11,855 nt of DNA. Origin: Bacteroidales bacterium (GTDB lineage Bacteria > Bacteroidota > Bacteroidia > Bacteroidales > WCHB1-69). Shown here one piece after another: positions 6,356 through 11,855 of this stretch (positions are counted from its first letter, which is position 1; each line of letters begins with the position of its first letter). The position numbers and the translations under genes were made by a program. The stretch covers positions 1-11,855 of the forward strand of contig JAAYQB010000022.1 of the NCBI GenBank assembly GCA_012519525.1, in the 5' to 3' direction. The notes under the pieces were generated by a model. It had not been told where the DNA came from, did no database searches, and saw nothing but the letters and a program-made list of their open reading frames with translations.

Positions 6356-7150
6356 ATGAAACAATACATTGATTTGTTAAATCATATTCTTGAAAATGGC
6401 AATTATAAGCAAGACCGCACAGGAACAGGTATTTATAGTGTTTTTGGCTATCAAGTTTTTTTTGACCTTGAAAAAGGATTCCCTTTATTAACAACTAAAA
6501 AATTACATTTAAAATCAATTATTTATGAGCTACTTTGGTTTATTAAAGGAGATACGAATATTAAGTATTTAACAGACAATGGTGTTCGCATTTGGAACGA
6601 ATGGGCTGACGAAAACGGAGATTTAGGTCCCATTTATGGTTACCAATGGAGGTCGTGGACAAATAAAAACGGAAAAACCATCGATCAACTCAAAGATGTT
6701 ATCAATCAAATTAAAACTAATCCCGATTCTCGCCGATTATTGGTTTCAGCATGGAATGTAGGTGACCTTGACGAAATGAGACTTCCGCCATGTCATATTT
6801 TATATCAATTTTATGTGCACAATGGCGAATTATCCTGTCAATTGTATCAACGTAGTGCAGATGCTTTTTTAGGAGTTCCTTTTAATATAGCTTCTTACTC
6901 TTTATTAACTATGATGATAGCTCAAGTATGTGGACTAAAACCTAAACACTTTATTCATACTTTTGGCGATTTGCATTTATATGCTAATCATATCGAACAG
7001 GCAAAGTTACAGATTCAACGCAAGCCCTATCCACTTCCCAAAATGGAAATTAATCCAAATGTAAAATCAATAGACGATTTTCGGTTTTCCGATTTCACAC
7101 TTTGCGATTATGAAGCCCATCCACATATTAAGGCTATAGTTGCCGTATAA
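6356..7150 (+). CDS. thyA: Thymidylate synthase (ThyA type)
   Basis: A 264-residue enzyme, the same length as Escherichia coli ThyA and alignable to it by eye without gaps. It converts dUMP and 5,10-methylenetetrahydrofolate to dTMP and dihydrofolate in the cytoplasm as a homodimer. Visible key residues are R21, E58, W80, the paired arginines R126-R127 that reach the partner's phosphate site, the catalytic nucleophile C146 in P-P-C-H, the Q-R-S-A-D dUMP-phosphate motif (165-169), N177 and H207-x-Y209. The start is fixed by the family N-terminus MKQY. The usual partner folA (dihydrofolate reductase) is not adjacent; a universal stress protein gene follows after 82 nt. The start codon lies in a sequence able to pair with the upstream leader. 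Confidence 0.98.
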   Translation: MKQYIDLLNHILENGNYKQDRTGTGIYSVFGYQVFFDLEKGFPLLTTKKLHLKSIIYELLWFIKGDTNIKYLTDNGVRIWNEWADENGDLGPIYGYQWRSWTNKNGKTIDQLKDVINQIKTNPDSRRLLVSAWNVGDLDEMRLPPCHILYQFYVHNGELSCQLYQRSADAFLGVPFNIASYSLLTMMIAQVCGLKPKHFIHTFGDLHLYANHIEQAKLQIQRKPYPLPKMEINPNVKSIDDFRFSDFTLCDYEAHPHIKAIVAV

Positions 7151-7156
7151 TTTTTT

Positions 7157-7189
7157 TTTGAAAAACATTAAAAGATAAGAATATTTTTA
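7157..7189 (+). promoter_or_regulatory. Possible promoter for the usp-eno unit
   Basis: TTTG at 7157-7160 and TATTTTTA at 7182-7189 resemble the Bacteroidota -33 (TTTG) and -7 (TAnnTTTG) elements with a 21-nt spacer. The last base of the -7 box is A instead of G. It lies about 45 nt upstream of the usp start codon. A second near-match, TACTTTTA (7191-7198), is present without a well-placed -33. The region is very AT-rich, so chance matches are likely. Confidence 0.3.
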
Positions 7190-7232
7190 GTACTTTTACA
7201 ATTCTAAATAATTTTAATAAAAACACACTGTC

Positions 7233-8090
7233 ATGAAAAATATAATAGTAGGAATTGACTTTTCGAGCTGCTCTTTGAATGCAATGAAACATGCTGTTTC
7301 TCTTGCTGTTAATTTAAAGGCGAATTTAACTCTTGTTTATTGTTTAACTCCGGATGCAAAAATAATTGAGGAAACAAGCACTACGCTTAAATCAAATATT
7401 CTTTCAATTGCTGAAAAAAAATTGGATGAATATACCAATTATTGTCAAAAATACATTCATCACACAAAAGTAAAAAACAAAATTCGTGTCGGGAAAGCAG
7501 CAAAAGAAATGAGCTTAGAAGTCGAAGAACAAAAAAATGCACTTGTTGTTATCGGAACACACGGCACAAGCGGATTTGAAGAATTGTTTATTGGAAGCAC
7601 TGCAATGAGAATTATTAGCATGTGCGATTGTCCGGTATTAACTATTCGTGATTCCGTTAGTTCGCATCGCGACTTAACCGATATGGTACTTATTATTGAT
7701 TCTTCAATGGAAACTTTACAAAAGGTAAAAGCTGCTGCTGTTTTAGCTAAAGCTTTCCAAGCAAAAGTTCATTTAATTGGATTGTATACCTCTCGATATA
7801 GAAATTTAAGACAATTGGTTAACGGATACTTGAATAGAGCGGAAATTTATTTGAATAAACGCGATATCCGTATAGCTTCTTCTTTTATAGAATCGGATAA
7901 AGACCCTAAACAAATTGTTAAAATTGCTGAAGATTTGAAAGCAAATATTATATTATCAATGAAAGAAACCGATGTTTATGGAGGTGATGGTTTGTCAATG
8001 ACTTCTTTCAGTCAAAAGTTGGTTAATATTTCATCTATTCCGGTATTAACAATCAATGTGGATACAAGTATATACGATACGACACAGTAA
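7233..8090 (+). CDS. Universal stress protein with two UspA domains
   Basis: A 285-residue tandem-domain UspA-family protein, about twice the length of a single Usp domain. Domain 1 (about 1-140) opens with the typical beta-strand I-I-V-G-I-D-F and carries an intact nucleotide-binding motif G-2x-G-9x-G-S (G108, G111, G121, S122) followed by C-P-V-L-T-I. It is therefore predicted to bind ATP. Domain 2 (about 150-277) keeps the fold pattern and a closing I-P-V-L-T-I strand but lacks the G-2x-G-9x-G motif, so it is probably a non-binding partner domain. No membrane segment is present. Usp proteins help survival in stationary phase and stress; the exact role of this one is unknown. Enolase starts 34 nt downstream, so the two are probably co-transcribed. 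Confidence 0.92.
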   Translation: MKNIIVGIDFSSCSLNAMKHAVSLAVNLKANLTLVYCLTPDAKIIEETSTTLKSNILSIAEKKLDEYTNYCQKYIHHTKVKNKIRVGKAAKEMSLEVEEQKNALVVIGTHGTSGFEELFIGSTAMRIISMCDCPVLTIRDSVSSHRDLTDMVLIIDSSMETLQKVKAAAVLAKAFQAKVHLIGLYTSRYRNLRQLVNGYLNRAEIYLNKRDIRIASSFIESDKDPKQIVKIAEDLKANIILSMKETDVYGGDGLSMTSFSQKLVNISSIPVLTINVDTSIYDTTQ

Positions 8091-8112
8091 TTAATTTAAA
8101 AACATTTTAATA

Positions 8113-8119
8113 TAAGGAG
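8113..8119 (+). promoter_or_regulatory. Strong Shine-Dalgarno sequence for enolase
   Basis: TAAGGAG lies 5 nt upstream of the enolase ATG (8125) and is complementary to seven bases of the standard 16S rRNA tail. Most genes in this window have no such site. dnaK has a weaker AAAGGA (9695-9700) 10 nt before its ATG. Bacteroidota ribosomes generally hide the anti-Shine-Dalgarno, so a strong site is unusual here. Confidence 0.75.
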
Positions 8120-8124
8120 AAAAA

Positions 8125-9414
8125 ATGAGTAGAATAATACACATCACAGGCAGACAAATTATTGATTCACGAGGAAACCCTACAGTTGAGGTAGATGTAT
8201 ACACTGAAGCAGGTGCATTAGGAAGAGCGGCAGTCCCTTCAGGTGCTTCTACAGGAGTACACGAAGCCATAGAATTAAGAGATAATGACGCAAATTATTT
8301 TCGAGGAAAAAGCGTGCTGAAAGCAGTTCAAAATGTTGAAAAACTGATAGCTGAAGAACTAAAAGGCTATCCTGTAGACAGACAAGATATTATTGATGAA
8401 AAATTAATAGAGTTAGATGGCACTAAAAATAAAAGCAATTTAGGTGCTAATGCCATGTTGGGTGTTTCGCTTGCTTGTGCTAAAGCAGCAGCAATGGAAG
8501 TTGGACAAGAACTGTTTCGATATTTAGGAGGAATCAATGCCAACACACTGCCTATTCCTATGATGAACGTATTGAATGGAGGTTCGCATGCCGATAATTC
8601 CATCGATTTTCAGGAATTTATGATTTTCCCTTATGGGGCTTCTTCTTTTAGCGAAGCTCTTTTAATGGGTACCAATGTGTTTCATACCTTAAAATCTTTG
8701 TTGGCAAGCAAAAATTACGCTACCAATGTCGGAGATGAAGGCGGATTTGCACCTAATTTGAAATCGAACGAAGAAGCCATTCAATTTCTTCTTCAAGCTA
8801 TCGAAAAAGCGGGATACAAACCCGGAGAACAAATCGCTATCACATTAGATCCTGCTGCCTCTGAATTTTATAACGAAGAAGAAAAAGTTTATCATTTTAA
8901 AAAATCAAGTGGAGAAAAATTAACATCTTCGGAAATGGTTGATTATTGGGCTGACTGGTGTAAAAAGTATCCCATTGTTTCCATTGAAGATGGAATGGCT
9001 GAAGATGATTGGGATGGATGGAAATTAATGACCGATAAACTTGGAAATAAAATACAATTGGTAGGAGATGATTTATTTGTTACCAATGTTGACCGTTTAA
9101 TGATGGGAATAGAAAAAAAGACGGCTAACTCAATTCTAATAAAAGTCAATCAAATAGGAACTCTTACTGAAACCATACGAGCTATTACAACAGCTCATTC
9201 AAATGGATATACTGCTGTTATCAGTCATCGTTCGGGAGAAACCGAAGACACAACAATAGCCGATCTTGCTGTTGCATTCAATACAGGATTAATTAAAACA
9301 GGTTCTGTAAGCAGAACAGATAGAGTTTGTAAATACAACCAGCTTTTACGTATTGAAGAAAGCTTAGGCAATATGGCAAAATTTTTAGGGAAAGATTTTA
9401 AATATAAACGATAA
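8125..9414 (+). CDS. eno: Enolase (phosphopyruvate hydratase)
   Basis: A 429-residue enolase of usual length. It interconverts 2-phosphoglycerate and phosphoenolpyruvate in glycolysis and gluconeogenesis and needs magnesium. The N-terminal domain has the mobile catalytic loop G-A-S-T-G (40-44). The barrel carries the general-acid region D-E-G-G (204-207, acid E205), magnesium ligands D242 (L-D-P), E288 (I-E-D-G) and D315 (G-D-D-L-F), the general base K340 (I-L-I-K-V-N-Q), the signature S-H-R-S-G-E-T-E-D (367-375) and substrate-binding K391. All are intact. It probably shares a transcript with the upstream usp gene, 34 nt away, and is followed by a strong terminator. It has the best Shine-Dalgarno in the window, fitting high expression. 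Confidence 0.98.
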   Translation: MSRIIHITGRQIIDSRGNPTVEVDVYTEAGALGRAAVPSGASTGVHEAIELRDNDANYFRGKSVLKAVQNVEKLIAEELKGYPVDRQDIIDEKLIELDGTKNKSNLGANAMLGVSLACAKAAAMEVGQELFRYLGGINANTLPIPMMNVLNGGSHADNSIDFQEFMIFPYGASSFSEALLMGTNVFHTLKSLLASKNYATNVGDEGGFAPNLKSNEEAIQFLLQAIEKAGYKPGEQIAITLDPAASEFYNEEEKVYHFKKSSGEKLTSSEMVDYWADWCKKYPIVSIEDGMAEDDWDGWKLMTDKLGNKIQLVGDDLFVTNVDRLMMGIEKKTANSILIKVNQIGTLTETIRAITTAHSNGYTAVISHRSGETEDTTIADLAVAFNTGLIKTGSVSRTDRVCKYNQLLRIEESLGNMAKFLGKDFKYKR

Positions 9415-9437
9415 AATTTCCTTTTTTTTATTTGTAT

Positions 9438-9478
9438 AAAATCTGTTTTATCCGCTTGTGATAAAACAGATTTTTTTT
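9438..9478 (+). terminator. Intrinsic terminator after enolase
   Basis: A perfect 15-bp stem, AAAATCTGTTTTATC (9438-9452) and GATAAAACAGATTTT (9460-9474), closes a 7-nt loop. The right arm runs into an eight-base T-tract (9471-9478). It begins 24 nt after the enolase stop codon and separates eno from dnaK. Confidence 0.9.
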
Positions 9479-9710
9479 CTCATTATCTTGATTTTAATAA
9501 CTATTGATTGCGGTGTTTTTTTTATTTTCCTGCCGTTTTGTCATATCTTTATAACTTATGAGAAAAGGTATATTTTTTATATTACTAATTATCAATAAGA
9601 TATGAATTGTTTGTTTTTTTTTGGCATAATGATTGACATTATAGAAAACAGTTTTAACTAAAGAAAAAAGAATTGTAATATTAATAAAGAAAAGAAAGGA
9701 ACATCAAATA
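9479..9710 (+). promoter_or_regulatory. dnaK upstream control region
   Basis: Between the eno terminator and the dnaK ATG lie 232 nt with no gene. A short dyad, ATAATG-ATTGA-CATTAT (9626-9642), sits about 70 nt before the ATG. A 9-bp inverted repeat, TCATATCTT (9541-9549) and AAGATATGA (9597-9605), brackets the preceding stretch. No CIRCE element, no sigma-32-type promoter and no good TAnnTTTG box is visible. TTGACA at 9633-9638 resembles a -35 hexamer but has no good -10 partner. A promoter must be here given the terminator upstream; its exact site is unresolved. Confidence 0.45.
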
Positions 9711-11609
9711 ATGGGAAAAATAATTGGAATTGATTTAGGAACAACAAATTCGTGCGTAACTGTTATGGAAGGGAATGAGCCTGTCGTTATTCCTAATAGC
9801 GAAGGAAACAGAACTACGCCTTCGATAGTTGCTTTTGTAGAAAACGGAGAACGCAAAGTAGGAGACCCTGCAAAAAGACAAGCGGTAACAAATCCTAAAA
9901 AAACAATTTCTTCTATCAAACGATTTATGGGAGAATCTTTTGATAGAGTAGAAAAAGAAATAAAACGAGTAAATTATGCTGTTGTAAAAGGAGATAACAA
10001 TACATCGCGTATTAAAATAGACGATCGCCTTTATACACCGCAAGAAATTTCGGCAATGATACTTCAAAAAATGAAAAAAACTGCCGAAGATTATTTAGGA
10101 CAGGAAATTTCGGAAGCGGTCATCACGGTTCCCGCTTACTTTAGTGATTCACAACGACAAGCAACAAAAGAAGCAGGCGAAATTGCCGGATTAACCGTGA
10201 AACGTATCATTAATGAACCTACGGCAGCCGCTTTAGCTTATGGATTGGATAAAAAAGTTTCCGATTTGAAAGTAGCTGTATTTGACCTTGGTGGAGGTAC
10301 TTTTGATATTTCTATTCTCGAATTAGGAGATGGAGTGTTCGAAGTTAAATCTACCAATGGAGATACACACCTTGGAGGAGACGATTTTGACCATGTCGTT
10401 ATTGATTGGTTAGCCGAAGAATTCAAATCGGAATACAACATTGATTTGAGAAAAGACCCTATGGCACATCAACGATTGAAAGAAGCTGCTGAAAAAGCAA
10501 AAATAGAGTTGTCGAGTGCAACTTCAACCGAAATTAATTTGCCTTATATTATGCCGGTTGACGGTATTCCAAAACACTTAGTAAAAACTCTTACACGTGC
10601 AAAATTCGAACAACTCAGTGATCATCTTATTCGTGCAACTATCGAACCTTGCAAAAAAGCATTGAGTGATGCCGGACTTAAACCATCTGATATCAACGAA
10701 GTTATATTAGTAGGAGGTTCAACTCGTATTCCTGCTATTCAAAAAATAGTGGAAGATTTCTTCGGAAAAGCACCTTCTAAAGGAGTAAATCCTGACGAAG
10801 TCGTAGCAATAGGTGCTGCTATCCAAGGCGGAGTATTGACAGGTGAAGTAAAGGACGTTTTACTTCTTGATGTAACTCCTCTATCTTTGGGTATCGAAAC
10901 ATTGGGCGGTGTTATGACACGTTTAATCGAAGCTAACACAACTATTCCTACTAAGAAATCGGAAGTGTTTTCAACAGCTGCCGATAATCAAACATCGGTC
11001 GAAATACATGTTTTACAAGGAGAAAGACCAATGGCAAGCGGAAACAAAAGTATCGGACGTTTTCATTTAGACGGTATTATGCCGGCACCTCGCGGAGTGC
11101 CTCAAATCGAAGTTACTTTCGATATCGACTCTAACGGAATATTAAATGTAACCGCTAAAGATAAAGCAACAGGAAAAGAACAAAAAATCCGTATCGAAGC
11201 TTCTTCCGGATTAACAGACAGCGAAATAGAACGAATGAAAAATGAAGCTGCTGCTAATGCCGAAGCCGATAAGAAAATGAAAGAAGAAGTAGATAAATTA
11301 AATGCTGCCGATACTATGATATTTAGTACGGAAAAACAGCTAAAAGAATACGGTGATAAAATTCCTGCTGATAAAAAATCTTCTATTGAAGCTGTTTTAG
11401 AGCGATTGAAAGAAGCACATAAAAATAAAGATTTAGCCGGAATTGATGCTACGATGAACGAAATCAATCAGCTGTGGAATTCTATTTCTCAGGAAATGTA
11501 CAATGCTCAAAATCAACAAGCACCAAATCAAGAGCCACATGTTGATAGCAACGAATCTTCTCCAAAAGATGCAGAAGTTACGGACGTTGATTTTGAAGAA
11601 GTAAAATAA
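9711..11609 (+). CDS. dnaK: Molecular chaperone DnaK (Hsp70)
   Basis: A 632-residue Hsp70, the usual bacterial length. It binds exposed hydrophobic segments in an ATP-controlled cycle driven by DnaJ and GrpE and passes aggregated clients to ClpB. The ATPase domain (about 1-382) shows the phosphate-1 motif I-D-L-G-T-T-N-S (7-14), phosphate-2 motif F-D-L-G-G-G-T-F-D (191-199) and the adenosine motif V-G-G-S-T-R-I-P (334-341). The interdomain linker V-L-L-L-D-V-T-P follows at 383-390. The substrate-binding beta domain covers about 393-500 and the helical lid about 505-600. A Gln/Asn/Pro-rich tail ends in acidic F-E-E-V-K, as in many bacterial DnaKs. dnaJ and grpE are not adjacent, and flanking terminators suggest a single-gene transcript. 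Confidence 0.99.
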   Translation: MGKIIGIDLGTTNSCVTVMEGNEPVVIPNSEGNRTTPSIVAFVENGERKVGDPAKRQAVTNPKKTISSIKRFMGESFDRVEKEIKRVNYAVVKGDNNTSRIKIDDRLYTPQEISAMILQKMKKTAEDYLGQEISEAVITVPAYFSDSQRQATKEAGEIAGLTVKRIINEPTAAALAYGLDKKVSDLKVAVFDLGGGTFDISILELGDGVFEVKSTNGDTHLGGDDFDHVVIDWLAEEFKSEYNIDLRKDPMAHQRLKEAAEKAKIELSSATSTEINLPYIMPVDGIPKHLVKTLTRAKFEQLSDHLIRATIEPCKKALSDAGLKPSDINEVILVGGSTRIPAIQKIVEDFFGKAPSKGVNPDEVVAIGAAIQGGVLTGEVKDVLLLDVTPLSLGIETLGGVMTRLIEANTTIPTKKSEVFSTAADNQTSVEIHVLQGERPMASGNKSIGRFHLDGIMPAPRGVPQIEVTFDIDSNGILNVTAKDKATGKEQKIRIEASSGLTDSEIERMKNEAAANAEADKKMKEEVDKLNAADTMIFSTEKQLKEYGDKIPADKKSSIEAVLERLKEAHKNKDLAGIDATMNEINQLWNSISQEMYNAQNQQAPNQEPHVDSNESSPKDAEVTDVDFEEVK

Positions 11610-11641
11610 AGCTCGGGAACATTTATAGAGCATAAATAAGT

Positions 11642-11677
11642 AAAAAGTCGTAATTCAATGGGTTACGGCTTTTTTTT
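11642..11677 (+). terminator. Intrinsic terminator after dnaK
   Basis: A 12-bp stem, AAAAAGTCGTAA (11642-11653) with TTACGGCTTTTT (11663-11674), has one G-U pair and a 9-nt loop. The T-tract runs to 11677. It starts 33 nt after the dnaK stop codon. Confidence 0.88.
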
Positions 11678-11704
11678 ATTGATAATTTTTTCGGTTATTT
11701 GTGA

Positions 11705-11734
11705 TGTTAGCAATATAAGTCTATATTGCTAATA
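11705..11734. repeat. Near-perfect 30-nt palindrome downstream of dnaK
   Basis: TTAGCAATATA (11707-11717) and TATATTGCTAA (11722-11732) form a perfect 11-bp inverted repeat around a 4-nt centre. It extends by a T-A and a G-U pair to 11705 and 11734. No U-tract adjoins it on either strand, so it is not a standard terminator. It could be a protein-binding site or a dispersed palindromic element. The rest of the gap after dnaK shows no gene. Confidence 0.6.
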
Positions 11735-11822
11735 ATTAGTCGACCCTTAAAAAGCCAATTTATTTTGTCTTTGTATGAAAATAAGGTTGAAAATTGATAG
11801 AAATAATTTTTGAAAAAAGAGC

Positions 11823-11855
11823 AAAAAAGATGATTTCCATTTGTTCATCATCCTT
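11823..11855 (-). terminator. Possible terminator for a minus-strand gene entering from the right
   Basis: Read on the minus strand, GATGAT (11834-11829 on the plus strand) and ATCATC (11852-11847) form a 6-bp stem with a 12-nt loop, followed by six Ts. Three more outer pairs, one of them G-U, are possible. This fits the end of a gene lying just beyond the window and converging with dnaK. The stem is short and the window ends inside it. Confidence 0.35.

Noticed and set aside
6276..6494. 72-codon minus-strand frame overlapping the thyA leader and thyA 5' end
   Set aside because: It is antisense to the strongly conserved thyA coding sequence, has no family resemblance, and is best seen as a shadow frame.
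11760..11855. Minus-strand open frame entering from the right edge to a stop at 11762-11760
   Set aside because: Two frames are open here over about 32 AT-rich codons, neither resembles a known protein end, and the stretch overlaps a possible terminator hairpin.

Overview
The window is about two-thirds A+T. It looks like the chromosome of a Bacteroidota bacterium, probably a Bacteroidales or Flavobacteriia relative. Supporting signs are the AT-rich gaps, the general lack of Shine-Dalgarno sequences, a perfect Bacteroidota -7 box (TAnnTTTG) in front of one gene, and the family-level look of DnaK, ClpB and the DUF58 protein. Lineage is inferred from these features; no database search was possible.

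Layout, left to right. Positions 1-68 hold the start of a minus-strand gene that runs off the left edge. A DUF58/von Willebrand-type protein (309-1241, minus) is divergent from clpB (1441-4041, plus), with a 13-bp inverted repeat in the gap between them. clpB converges on a minus-strand pair, a membrane-anchored coiled-coil protein followed by thioredoxin (5368-4118), and a 13-bp stem-loop lies between. Divergent from that pair, a plus-strand series runs to the right: comF (5487-6179), thyA (6356-7150), a tandem-domain universal stress protein (7233-8090), enolase (8125-9414) and dnaK (9711-11609). Strong intrinsic terminators follow enolase and dnaK. The right end holds a palindrome and a possible terminator for a gene entering from the right on the minus strand.

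Functionally this is mostly housekeeping and protein quality control. ClpB and DnaK cooperate in disaggregation, thioredoxin and the Usp protein belong to stress and redox physiology, ThyA makes dTMP, and enolase is glycolytic. All nine complete genes are full length with intact catalytic motifs. I see no transposase, integrase, phage gene, CRISPR array, tRNA, rRNA or defence system.

The most unusual signal is in the comF-thyA gap. A 20-nt-arm inverted repeat (6257-6330) contains a 26-codon open frame, and an 11-nt sequence from its left arm recurs exactly over the thyA start codon. This would allow two mutually exclusive RNA hairpins, one of which hides the thyA AUG. It is a candidate leader-peptide or start-codon switch and is untested. 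A second point is the unusually strong Shine-Dalgarno sequence on enolase, in a phylum whose ribosomes normally ignore such sites.
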